DNA from: Cornus controversa
Taxonomy: Eukaryota > Streptophyta > Magnoliopsida > Cornales > Cornaceae
Reading direction: 5' to 3'
Length of the DNA: 64,000 nucleotides
NCBI GenBank assembly: GCA_026545225.1
Contig: CM048847.1
Span: 5,642,001 to 5,706,000 of the forward strand
Within the stretch, counting starts at the first letter, position 1. The number at the start of each line of letters is the position of its first letter. The notes under the pieces are model-generated. The model was not told the DNA's origin. It did no database searches and worked only from the letters and a program-made list of their open reading frames with translations. Below are positions 23,277 to 34,934 of this stretch, in pieces. Made by a program: the position numbers and the translations under genes.

Positions 23277-24768
23277 TGATTCGTGTGTGAGTGTGACTCA
23301 AAAAGTATATCAATTAAAATTTTCCACACTTTGCAATAGAACGAATTCCCTGCAGAATAGGGCTATCGAAAGGGGTATCGTACCTCAGGTATTATGGTCT
23401 GATGAGTTGGAATACGAAATTAATTATAATTAAATTTAAAAAAAGAATTCTGATTTTCAAACTAATTAATTAAAAAGGAAAATAAAATAAATCAAAGTAA
23501 AATAGATAGTGAAGATAATATGAGAGAAATCTAGGGTGTTTGACTTCACCACTAACTCCAAAATCAATGGTCAATTGAATCAACTATAGGGGAATTACAT
23601 CATGCATAAGTGGTGTCGGTGGCTACAAGCTCACCTTCATCTGTCAAGAAGATAACATATGATTAAGGCTAAGCCATGGACTATCTTCGATTGGCATGGG
23701 CCATCTGCCTAACTACTCTAATCTAGGGTGCAGTATGGTTCATCTTCTCTAGGCATAATCCATCAAAGCTCTTAACAATATATTCAGTGATTACCATTGT
23801 GTAATAATTGCTCTCATAATCACAGAAAACAAGAGAGATTGAGTCTAATAACAATAACTAAATATCTAAGATAAGATAAGAAATCATTGAGATTGAATTT
23901 ACAAGACTTTTATTGCTCAATTCAATAATAAGAATCCTCTGAATTACACAATCTATGCATGTATATAAAGGTCCCCAATAATTAAAACAATCAAACCATT
24001 GATGCTTTGTTAGGGCTACATCAAAACCCTAGTGGATGAACTAGCCGCTCATGGTAGAAGAAGAAGCTTCAACTGTTGAGGAAGAAGGCATCATCTTCAT
24101 GACTTCTGCGTATGACTTCGTTTTCCAATGGCTCTGCAAATATGTTTCTGTTCTCTTCTCAGCCCTCTCAGACTCTCCAATCTTTGTTCGTCTCTCCCAA
24201 ACTCAGCCTCTTATTCTTCACTTTATTCCCCAAGAGAATACACCAAAGTCCTAATCCAATTATGAATAAATTAAGGTTTCCCGCAACACTAATCAGGTGG
24301 GTTTTTTCTGCTGACTTCGGCCCAACTTTTGACCCACTAGAAGTCCGATTTACGGAATTTTCGTGAAATACAAAAGTGTGCAAAATCTCGCAAAAATTAT
24401 GTCAATTTGAAGCTCGGAAATAAGACTTCTGGTCTGTTTTCCAAAACGGGATTAAGACTGTATTATGCGCAGATTTGGGCTTCAGGCCCGAAACCTTCTT
24501 AAGCAGCTGTAATTCTCTTGGACCTCTTCCTTGGACTGATTTGAGTTGAAATAAATGGTTGAATGGTTCCCTTTGATGTAGGCTTCATCTAACCATCTTG
24601 GATGTCTTCTTTAAAAGCCCAAAATCATGGTTTTAACTGAAATAATCATTAAGGTCCTGAAAATACAGAAAACACTAAAACGAAGTAAAATCACAAAATA
24701 ATCTATCACTAAGAGAATAAAATACATAAGTTAAGAGGCTAGAATGCATAACATTTAATGCCGATCAC
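23277..24768 (-). repeat. A1 3' LTR (1492 bp)
   Basis: Bounded by TGATTCGTGTG and ATGCCGATCA on the plus strand and nearly identical to the interrupted 5' LTR. A TTTATATAC box on the sense strand (23962-23970) is a possible TATA but is not kept in A2. The ORFs at 24051-24366 recur in the other LTR only because the LTRs are duplicates. Confidence 0.95.
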
Positions 24769-24781
24769 ACCCCCAAACTTA
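24769..24781 (-). promoter_or_regulatory. A1 polypurine tract
   Basis: Sense AAGTTTGGGGGTG directly before the 3' LTR. Further copies of the same box lie upstream at 26028-26040, 26167-26179 and 27717-27728. Confidence 0.8.
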
Positions 24782-26413
24782 TATATTGCTAGTCCTTTAG
24801 CAATAGAATAAAACAAAACTAAAACAAAGAAACCACTAAATACTAACTAAACTACCCAACTCCACTTTCGTGGGAGAAACGATTGCATTGAGCATATGCA
24901 ACAAGCCTTTAAACCCCTAGGTTCCCCCTAGTGGACGAGTTTAGTCTCGTGAGGTTTCCAGAAATGTTACCCACAAACATTCAAAATTCTGTTCAACATT
25001 AATTCAAGAAGAAGATTACAATACATAGTTACAAACTTGCATTCAAGAATAATTTCAAACTTTTAAATTCCATAATTCAAATCAATGGTCCCCATGCATA
25101 ATTCACATCAACATATCTCAAAATAACCAACTCTAGCTCCCTCGTGTAAAGTGAACTAGCAGTCATCTCAAGTAGCATAACCAAGCTCTGAATATATTAA
25201 GGCACATACCCCTTCAACTCACTAGCTCCCCTTATTGAAATCATACTTCCAAACATGAATACATGACTTTTCTATATTTTTTTTTTCATTGCTTTATTGG
25301 TTGTGCAATGTCTTGATTTATTAAGCTTTCTAAAAGATCCATGTAGCAAGCTTTCAGTCAGTGACTCCCAAACCAGATGGCTTTAGGGCACTAGGCTTTA
25401 AGATACCCTGAAGACCTAATTACTCGAATCAGTCAAGCTACAAATAAAGATAACCAACGCTCATCTTTTCTCACCCTTTCACTTTTGACGCGAACACTCC
25501 GTGCTTCCTGAGGCATAGAGGCCCAGTTACTCATGAAAAAGATCAAATTGATTTGCTTATTCATCACTTTTTTTTCTTTTTTTTTCTTCTTTTCTTTTTC
25601 ATTGAAGTCAAGTAAAACACATTATCGGTACTCAATCTCAAGAGATACTAATTAATATCAAGCATATGTAACTCAATAACTCAGAGCATAAGCATATACC
25701 TCACAAGATTATGCTAGTGTGTTTGTGCATGTAAGGAAACTAAAATTAATCACTTCAAACATGTTATTGCAAACCATGAGTAAAATCACATAATTTAAAC
25801 CACAGTGTTCAAAAATTTAAAACATACTCAAAAATTGCAAATTATGCACCTACATAAGGTATTAAACCTTTGAATAATGTCAAAACATTCTATCTAAAAA
25901 CAAAACAAAACAAAATAAAATAAAATAAACAAACTAAGAAAATAAAATAAAATAAAATCCTAATACAAAAATAATTTCACACAAATTTCCCCCCATATTG
26001 CATTGAGCACACAAATAGGCATCGCCTCACCCCCAAACTTAAACTGTACATTGTCCTCAATGTACATCCAATCGAAGCAAAGAGAAGAGTAAGAACGACG
26101 TTACCAGAAATTCGGAGTAGTGGAAAGAAAATAGAGCACACCACTAGCATGAAGGTAATGAAAGCACACCCCCAAACTTGGATGTTTCAACCTGTTAAAA
26201 CAAACCACTATACCCCAAAGATCAAGTGAAATAGTATGGGTGAAAATAAATATGAAAGAGAAAATTTCTTTAAAAAAAATAAAATATTTTTTTCATTTTT
26301 CATTATTTTTTTTTTAAGAAATAAAAATCTAACTACAAAAAGAAAAATAAAATTTAAAAACAAAAAATAAAAACTAAAAATAAAATAAAATACAAAAGAT
26401 GGTTACCTTCCTG
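24782..26413 (-). other. A1 long 3' untranslated region
   Basis: About 1.6 kb with no convincing ORF, collinear with A2 1080-2672. It holds extra polypurine-like boxes, the GTACATTG/CAATGTAC hairpin (26046-26065) and A/T homopolymer runs (25560-25600, 26260-26400). Confidence 0.8.
26046..26065 (-). promoter_or_regulatory. A1 3' UTR hairpin
   Basis: Perfect 8-bp arms with a TCCT loop, six bases from a polypurine-like box. Compared with B1 (42003-42020) the seventh pair is T-A here and A-T there, so pairing is kept through a double change. Confidence 0.6.
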
Positions 26414-27586
26414 TCAAGGGTGTGGTGGTGACTGAGCATCCGGATCCAAGTTTGTCTGGCGCATCAGTGCACGTAACATCCTCCTCATCTCTAGTTGGTC
26501 TTGGCGAGTGTCACAAAAGTGATCCGCCATCTCAGTCCTCATTGCTCCAAACTGTGTGGAGACCTCTGTCTGTAGAGTGCCAAACTGGGCTGTCAACCCA
26601 GCAATATGTCCCTCTAAATACTGATAATCATGGCCACCAGCCTGTGCATGCACCTCCTCTTCCTCTACTTCCATCGCCTCTGGATCTTCCACCGGTGGTG
26701 GTATATCTACATGTTCTCCTCCCTGGGCCAACCGAGACACTTCACCAGGCGCCGATATGACTCTTTGGTGCATATGAGATCGGCTCAAATTCCAGTCATG
26801 CGTGCCATAATGAAGATCACGTGGAAAGGCAAGCTCGTCCTCATGGACTGCATACCCTTGTGCAACAAGCAACTGATGAATGATAGTTGGGAATGGAAAC
26901 TCCCAGTCACTTGCACTGTCTGGTGCCTTGGCCACAACCTTAGAATAGAACTTCTCCATCTGGCCCCAGACAATCTGTGGGAATGACAGCCAATGCCCAA
27001 AATGTATAGCATATAAGGCTTTGAGGAACTCTTGACGTCTCTTGGTTTTATGTCCAATTGGACATACATTCTTGAGTAGAACAGCGTCAAGGAACCATAA
27101 ATGATTTAGCATTGAAGACTTAGAAGCTGCATTCCTTTTTGGCCTAAAAAACTGATTAGCACACAAACGTGCAACCAAATTACCCACTGACAAATCATCG
27201 GGTAGAGGAGTATAGATATGAGATAAATCATCTGGGCACTCATGAGGACAACCCATGGCAATAGCAATGGATGACATGTCCACCTGAACTATTGTTCCAT
27301 CTACTGAAGAAGTAAGCACCTCCCGCTCATTAGGTGTCGGCATTAAGTTCTGATAAAATACCTTGACAAGCCTCGGGTAGATAGTAGAAGAGAGTGGAAC
27401 AAAAATGGATGCCGATCGACGACGACGGATGTCGAAAATCCCCCATCGTGTCTCGGGAAACATACCATAGAGTTCGGCTATGTCAAACATAGTTTCAAAG
27501 TTCAAACTAGTGGTTGGATCATGCCTCGCTCGGCGAGGATTGCGTGAACATGAAGCACCTTGGTGACTTGCTCTCTTGGGTGCCAT
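26414..27586 (-). CDS. ORF3 of A1: env-position protein, intact 390 codons
   Basis: Open from MAPKRASHQ (ATG 27584-27586, preferred to an upstream ATG at 27628 because the basic N-terminus begins here) to the stop at 26414. The centre holds LWFLDAVLLKNVCP, then LSFPQIVWGQM and WEFPFP, shared with the B1 protein at 42682-43908; similar sequences are common in plant databases as putative transposon proteins. The N-terminus is basic; the acidic stretch EAMEVEEEEV is followed by a region likely to form a coiled coil. I see no signal peptide or membrane span, so an envelope role is not supported. It is the only long protein of A1 without a stop. Function unknown. Confidence 0.75.
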   Translation of the reverse strand: MAPKRASHQGASCSRNPRRARHDPTTSLNFETMFDIAELYGMFPETRWGIFDIRRRRSASIFVPLSSTIYPRLVKVFYQNLMPTPNEREVLTSSVDGTIVQVDMSSIAIAMGCPHECPDDLSHIYTPLPDDLSVGNLVARLCANQFFRPKRNAASKSSMLNHLWFLDAVLLKNVCPIGHKTKRRQEFLKALYAIHFGHWLSFPQIVWGQMEKFYSKVVAKAPDSASDWEFPFPTIIHQLLVAQGYAVHEDELAFPRDLHYGTHDWNLSRSHMHQRVISAPGEVSRLAQGGEHVDIPPPVEDPEAMEVEEEEVHAQAGGHDYQYLEGHIAGLTAQFGTLQTEVSTQFGAMRTEMADHFCDTRQDQLEMRRMLRALMRQTNLDPDAQSPPHP

Positions 27587-28477
27587 AGAAGTAAAAAAAA
27601 AGTGTGGTTGAGGAATTAAATCGAACACTTGGTGTGCACAATTAATTTGTAACCCTCAACCTCCTTTTTTCGGTAATTTTTCCACTCAAATCGAACAAGT
27701 AAATGCACCAAATTGATCCCCCAAACTTGGTCTTCAAAAGCCCTCTCAAGGAATTGCACAATTTCACCAAAGAAAAACTTCACTTACTTTGATGTTGAAT
27801 TTGAAAAAGTGAGAGCTTCCTTTGAGAACTAGTGATTCTTGATCCGGTTTTGATGTTGATGATGATGATAATCAATGTTGAATTCTTGTTTAATAATCAC
27901 CAATTGAAGAAATTAATTTTTCGGTTGAAGTAGGACTTGAATTGGAGTTCAAAGAGGTCAAGGATGCAAGTGGTAGCAACAAAAGAGGAGTGGGTGTCCA
28001 TATATAAGGAGGATTCTCGGCCAGCCCAAGTTTTTGGCTGGGGCGATCGATCCCCCCAGCCATGGGCGATCGATCGCCCAGCTGGTGGTGGTCATCCTTG
28101 AAAAATATTAAGGGACAATCGATCCCCCTCAATTCGGGCGATCGATCCCCCTCCTAAAAGCCTGTTTGACCCTCCATCGCCCAAGTTCGACCGAGACTTG
28201 AAAATTTTGAGTCACCATCGCCCAAGGTCTACCGAGAGCATGATTTTTCACCATCTTGAGTCCTAATACCTCGGTACACCTCTTGGCATCATCCGGAAGC
28301 AACTTATACATCAAAAACTCAAAGAAAAAACATTAAAACGCAACTAGAATTGAAAGAAAACTTAAGAAACTAAAACTAAAAATTAAAATCAAAGAAAACT
28401 AAAGAAATTAAAGGATAGAAATACATACAAAATCTACAATTTAACGTCCGTAGGAGACGATCAACTCTTCGAAGGGA
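27587..28477 (-). other. A1 spacer between pol remnant and ORF3 with palindrome array
   Basis: No ORF of note. A purine-like box sits at 27717-27728. The stretch 28022-28235 holds copies of GGGCGATCGATCGCCC and GGGCGATCGATCCCCC. B1 has an array of a different palindrome in the same interval. Confidence 0.7.
28022..28235. repeat. GATCGATC palindrome array in A1
   Basis: Perfect palindrome GGGCGATCGATCGCCC near 28066-28081 with three or four partial copies (GGGCGATCGATCCCCC and shorter CATCGCCCAAG) around it. Confidence 0.65.
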
Positions 28478-28779
28478 TTAAGTCGGATAGACGGGATCCG
28501 TCAAGTCGACGGACTCTACGTCTCTTCTTGGCACACATCCTTCCACACAATGCTTCAACCTTTGCCCATTAACTTCCCTCTCACCAATTCCAAACAATTG
28601 CTCATCCGGGAATGAGTCTCGAATAGGTAATGCATCGATCATCGGCTCAAACTCAATCCGAGATAAATGATCCGCAACCACATTCCCAGTCCCCTTTTTG
28701 TCTTTTATCTCCAAATTGAATTCTTACAACAATAAAATCCATCGAATAAGACGCGATTTGGTTTCTTTCTTTGCCAATA
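28478..28779 (-). pseudogene. A1 pol: RNase H end fused to integrase C-terminus
   Basis: Continues the RNase H of 32824-34934 after removal of D3 (4039 bp plus 5-bp duplication, a multiple of three, so the frame is kept). The RNase H end reads EIKDKKGTGNVVADHLSR; a TAA at 28724-28726 stands where relatives have Gln. After SFPDEQLF the sequence jumps to VNGQRLKHCVEG and LTDPVY, the last residues of Athila-type integrase. The zinc finger and catalytic core, several hundred residues, are missing. The deletion kept the reading frame. Confidence 0.85.
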
Positions 28780-31700
28780 TGTCACGCCCCGGTTTCCGAC
28801 ACCCGGTTAGGAGCGAGGGAAACGGGGGTGAATCCGTAATTTCACCTCAAGTTCCCACACCTTAATCTCATTTTAATCTATTCTATTGTGGAAGCATTCC
28901 ATATGTACACCCTTCAGGTGACATAAGATCATCAATGGCCCTTGCAAATGATTTTCACGAAAATTGGGCATCACCCATTCTAAATAATCAACTCCTGGCA
29001 TGTTACACCTGCTTTACAATTCATATGGACACTTCTGGGCACGTGTCCCCCCAGCATTTATATCTAACAATAAAAATGGACACTTCTGGGCTCGTGTCCC
29101 CCCAGCATTTCTACAACATGCATAATATAATCAAAAATACATGTCTCAGTCCTTGAATGTCCGTATTATATACATCCATCACATGAATAAAATACATCTG
29201 AAGGGATTGACTCAACATAATCACTTCATACATCTAATCCAAATGTACAACATTCACCTACTATCCTGAACATAAATTAGATTCTAAGGAATCTAACTAC
29301 TACCTCTGCAATTGGTGATATCAGTTTCCCCAACTGACTCCATAATCGGCAATACCTGCAAAACCTGGGAGGGGGTGAGCTCAAAGGCCCAACAAGGTAT
29401 GTAGAACCATACTATCATCGCAGCAGCAGGTCGATCCTCACATATTCTCAAAAATATACATGCACTTAAATATATCACAATATTTAAAGTCATGCCCCTC
29501 CTAGCATACATGAACCAACAATGCACATGGCAGTTCTAACACTTATGAACATTTAAATCTACTCCACATGATTTATGAAAATCATTTACAACGTGTTCAA
29601 GAGCAATACACATCCAGCATCAATGTATAGAAGACATATATAAATAGAAGCATTTTACATGAACTATGTAAATCAAATACCACATCACCTACTCAACAAG
29701 ATCCATAGAGTCATGCATAAAGGCACATTAAATCGCTACATGTCTACATGATATGTATACATGCTTTTTACCCATAAACAATCACGTTTTTCAAATCATG
29801 CATGATGCTTTCCACCTCAATGTATATACATAGATATATACATATATATATATCAACTTGACAGTCACATTTCATATATATAACTCACGCCACAAATTTC
29901 CAAAAATCACTTCAATGGGGACTAGCTTATCACTCCATCCATAGTAAGGGTCTCTTCGGCACCCAAACTCTGCTTGTGCTTTATCGGGTTACTAACCCGA
30001 AGGGAGCACCTCCTCTTGGCCAAGTTTTGGGTCTTTCACCCTAGGGACCATTCCCTCATCTTAATTCTCAATGTTGTCACGCCCCAAAAACTCGCTTTTC
30101 AAATAGTGCACATAATCACATCAATGCACTTATCCACACCATGAATGCATTTTTGTCAAATCAATGCATTTTCCTTTCACCTCAAGATTGTCACAATGTC
30201 ATCACACTCATATCATGGAAATCATCATGCTTATGCATTTTTCAAGAAAGTCATATCTTTCATGCATAAATCTATAAACACCACATTTTCACGTTTTTCA
30301 CCAATGAACACACTTTTCACAGAAATCATTCACAGACACATTTGCACACCCACAACATATACATATGCCACATCCTGTACATAATCACATACACATGTAT
30401 ATTAGCATAGATATAATCATGCTTTCATTCCAATCATACATTTTACTACGAGCAACCAACATGCATTCTTACAACCATATACGATCACACAAATATATGT
30501 ATACATATATATATATATATATATATATATCATGTCACCCATATAGGTAGTAAAACATACAGAACAATTCACATATTTCATGCTTTTCCAATCCCCTTCT
30601 ATGTCATAATCAATTTAGCATGCATTTCAACTACTGCACCAAATGTATACTCACATATATATTTACGTATACTCAACTCATGCATAAGAATCATATATGC
30701 ATGCAAGGCAACATCTAACTAAATATACATATGTAATTTAGCATACCTTACATGGCTCAATCCCTAAATATGCATATAACAATGCAAATCAACATTTGAA
30801 TTTAACAATGCTCTTACCCTCCAAGCCCACACATGTATATATATATACCCACATGTATTTATCCTCACACCTCATGTATATATATATAGACACCTTTATA
30901 TATATATATATATATATATGCACATATATATATGCAAACGCCACATATGACTAAATTAAGCACATATGTAAAATTAATCAGCATAATTAAAATATACATA
31001 GAGATAGAGGCAAGAATCAACTTGCCTTAGGTCCCGCTTTTTTTCTGTGCCCGCGCCTGCCAAGCTGCCTATTTCCATGCTCGGTCCAGCCCTGTGCTGA
31101 AGTCCACACGAACAATTCCATGAACCACTTCATCACCTTTTGTTTCCAATCCAATCCGGCTCCCTTTCAAATCTAAAGCCCAATTGGCTTTAACCCAATC
31201 CTTATACATGGGCAGCTCATTTCCATTAGACTATCAATTTCACAAAACCACACAAATCATGCCCCACTCATGTATACAAATCTAATTAGTTGTGCGACCG
31301 GTAGCCTAACCAACACCAACTACCCATGGTTGCACCCAGCCATAGCCACAATTGTGGCCATCAGTCTAAACCGCAAGCAAGTCAACCCATCACCATGGCC
31401 AAACCTCCATGGGAGTCGCAACCCCCAAACCAAAAATAGCCCCATACATGGCCAACCAACTCCACCGCCGAAACATCATAGTTGTTCAAACCAATCTCCC
31501 GAACACCATTGAACCCGACCACCAAATAAGCTGTCCAAACCGAACCCGAAGTTCCACTATCGAATAGCCTCATCACTAACCAAACTCAAATGTAAGATCA
31601 CCACAACCCCAGCCAAACCCAGCTCCACCATTCCGTGAAATTCATTCAAAAACCCAACTGAAACAACCTACAGACCAGCCACCACCGAACCCACATAGAA

Positions 31701-32818
31701 GAACCCAATCCAGCACCTCCAACAGCCCACACGACCGCTGCCGTCCACGGCCGCCACACCAAAACCCAACCTCCTGTGACAGCCGACCACCTCAAACCAA
31801 CACCGAGAAGATCACCATGTGCACCTTCAAACCTTCGCAAAAACAACCACCACCAAACTCAAAAGAGATCACCCGAACTGTCCCCAAAAATTAGACACGA
31901 ATCAACTCACCTACGGATGCAACGATTCAACCAATCGGCCGAGCCGATCCTACCGAAGGAGGATCCAAGTGGAACTCATTCAAAAACCAAGCCCAAGTTG
32001 CAACACAAGAAACCCAGTTGACCCAACACGAACAACCCCAAAAACAAAACCAAACACACCCCCAATCAAGCCGTACACACCATCGTCGGGCCATCCGAAG
32101 CCAACCCAGACATGACCAAACCACAGCCGTGACAACCCCAGCCGAACCGCGCCTCGCCGGCCACCCCGCAGCCACGGACCCAGCCACCGCGAGCATCACC
32201 CCTCTTCGGTCCGACCTCCCATCGAACCAGCGAACCAACCCAAAATTGGACCAACCTCGGCCTCCTCCAGCTGTCGCAGCCGCCGCCGCCGCCGTCACCC
32301 AGGTGGAGCCCCGCTGTGAGCACCACCAGTCGATCTCGCCTTCGGCCTCTCTCTCTCTCTCTCTCTCTCCCTTTCCCCCGACTTTTCTTCTCGGTTTTCT
32401 CTTTCTCTCTCTTCCCGATTTCTCCTCCTTTTTCTTTTTCTTTTCTTTTTTCGTTTCTTCTTTTTCTCTTTTATTTCTTTCTTCTCTCCTTTCGGCTGAC
32501 CACTTCTTCTCCACTCATTTCTTATCCTCTTCTTACCCTTTGGTCCACACATATTATATATATATATATATAATATACTACACCATATACCCAATACATG
32601 TATTCCATGTATTTTATTCCACTTAAGTCCAATATACATACACAATACACATAAGTATACCCATTTATATAAACATCCACTTCTATATATATATAATTCC
32701 ATTTATATATATATATATATATCCACATATTTTTTTTTTCGAAATTAATTTATTCGAAAAAAAATTAAATCCGGTCAAAATCCACCTAGAACCAGTCAAA
32801 AAAATTCCGGTCCTTACA
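28780..32818 (-). mobile_element. D3: solo LTR of family D (4039 bp)
   Basis: TGTCACGCCCC to GGTCCTTACA with exact target duplications CAATA at 28775-28779 and 32819-32823. It holds GGACAC hairpins (29027-29048, 29078-29099), the GAGGGGGTGAGCTCAAAGG box (about 29369), a CGGGTTA-C-TAACCCG hairpin near 29985-30000, an internal LTR-end-like TGTCACGCCCC (30075-30085), TA microsatellites (30500-30530, 30895-30920, 32550-32575, 32700-32722), the GGCAAG hairpin (31009-31026), and GC-rich and pyrimidine tracts (about 31300-32520). The long overlapping ORFs at 31927-32702 run on both strands and follow base composition only. Confidence 0.9.
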
Positions 32819-32823
32819 CAATA

Positions 32824-34934
32824 AGTGTCTCAATGCTGTATGATTAGAGTAGATGACCACCTTGGACCCCAATAAATAAGAACGAAACTTGTCCAAGGCA
32901 AATACTACAGCTAGAAGCTCTTTCTCTGTGGTTGTATAATTGAGTTGGGCATCAGAGAGAGTCTTACTAGCATAATAGATTACATATGGCCGTTTCTCTT
33001 CTCTTTGTCCCAACACTGCTCCCACTGCATAATCAGAGGTGTCACACATGATTTCAAAAGGTAAAGCCCATTTCGGAGACTGCATGATTGGTGCAGAGGA
33101 TAATAGAGATCGAAGCTTTTCAAAAGCTTGCACACATTCTTCATCAAAGATAAATGGAACATCTTTAGATAACAAGTGGCACAATGGTCGAGCAATTTTA
33201 CTGAAATCCTTGATGAATCTTCTATAGAACCCAGCATGGCCCAAGAAAGATCGAACTTGCCTTACCGAAGTTGGATGAGGCAGAGTTGCAATTAGGTCGA
33301 TCTTTGCTTTATCAACTTCAATACCTCTTTCTGAAACAATATGGCCCAATACAATACCCTCTTTTACCATGAAATGGCTCTTCTCCCAACTAAGTACCAA
33401 ATTACGCTCTCGGCACCTTTGAAGCACCAGTGATAAATTACTCAGACGGTTTTCAAAGGATGATCCAAAAATAGAGAAATCATTCATGAACACCTCCAAA
33501 AATTTTTCCACCATATCAGAAAAGATGGCCATCATACACCTCTGGAATGTCGCCGGAGCATTACACAATCCAAATGGCATACAAAGATAAGCAAAAGTAC
33601 CAAAGGGACAAGTGAAAGTGGTCTTCTCTTGATCTTCTGGATCCATAGCCACTTGGTTGTAACCAGAATAGCCATCCAAAAAGCAATAATAGCTCTGACC
33701 AGCTAACCTTTCAAGTATTTGATTAATGAATGGAAGAGGGAAGTGATCCTTCCTTGTCATAGAATTGAGCTTCCTGTAATCAATGCAAACACGCCAACCT
33801 GTGGCAGTACATTGTGGAACAAGCTCTCCCATAGAGTTAGGGATAATGGTAAGACCAGACTTCTTAGGAACCACTTGTGTTGGGCTCACCCATGTGCTGT
33901 CAGAAATTGGATAAATGATACCTGCATGAAATAACTTGACAACCTCTTTCTTTACCACCTCTTTCATATTAAGGTTCAGTCGCCTCTGTGCCTCTCTAGT
34001 TGGCTTACCTCCTTCTTCTAGATGAATTTTGTGCATGCAAATTGAGGGATCAATGCCCTTAAGATCAGCAACACTCCACCCAATTGCTTCACGATGTTGG
34101 TATAAGACCTCCACTAAGCTCTTCTCTTGAATTTCTGTCAGATCAGAGGCAATTATAACAGGAAGAGTTTTCTGTGCCCCCAAAAATACATACTTTAATT
34201 TGTCAGGCAAAGGCTTCAACTCTAATTCTAGAGGGGACTCCAATGAAGGCACTAGGGGAGTGCTAGAGAGAGAAGGTAGTGGTTCAATTGGAATTCTCCA
34301 AGGTGGAGTATTCTGAATAGCATCCACTTCCAGCATAGAATGCACTTCTTCACACAACCCTTCATCATTAATGTTCTCGAAGTCATAAAGAGGCTTGCAT
34401 ACCTCCAAGGAGTTTCGAGATATAGATGATGACACAAATTCCTCAACACATTCATCAATATCATCTATGCAGAACACATCACTCTGATCTGGAGGGTGTT
34501 GGATAGCATTGAACACATTAAGCTTGACATTCATGTTACCAAATGAAATATCTATGATCCCCGACCTACAATTTATGCAAGCATCAGCTGTAGCTAAGAA
34601 AGGTCGACCAAGGATCACTGGAATGTGCCTCTTCGAATTGTGAACTGACTCAGTGTCAAGTACAATGAAATCAACAGGAAAGTAGAACTTGTCCACTTTA
34701 ATGAGCACATCTTCTATGATTCCTCGGGGTTACTTTGTTGATCTATCTACAAATTGCAATACCACCGAGGCAGGCATCAATTCTCCCAAGCCCAATTGTA
34801 AGTAGACTGAATAGGGTAGCAAATTCACACTTGCACCCAAATCAAGAAGAGCTTTATCCACATGGTGCTCCCCAATTATGCATGAGATAGTTGGAGCACC
34901 AGGATCTTTGTACTTGGGAGGAGTACACTACTGA
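32824..34934 (-). pseudogene. A1 pol: protease, reverse transcriptase, RNase H
   Basis: Open for more than 600 codons from 34708 downwards. The protease active site DLGAS is near 34829-34843, followed by ILGRPFLATA. RT landmarks are WRVCIDYRKLN and LDGYSGYNQVAM. The active site, which relatives have as FMDDF, reads FMNDF because codon 33482-33484 is AAT in place of GAT, a change expected to abolish polymerisation. RNase H begins near FEIMCDTSDYAVGAVLGQ and is cut by D3. Stops at 34730-34732 and 34928-34930 lie near the protease. No frameshift is seen. Confidence 0.9.
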
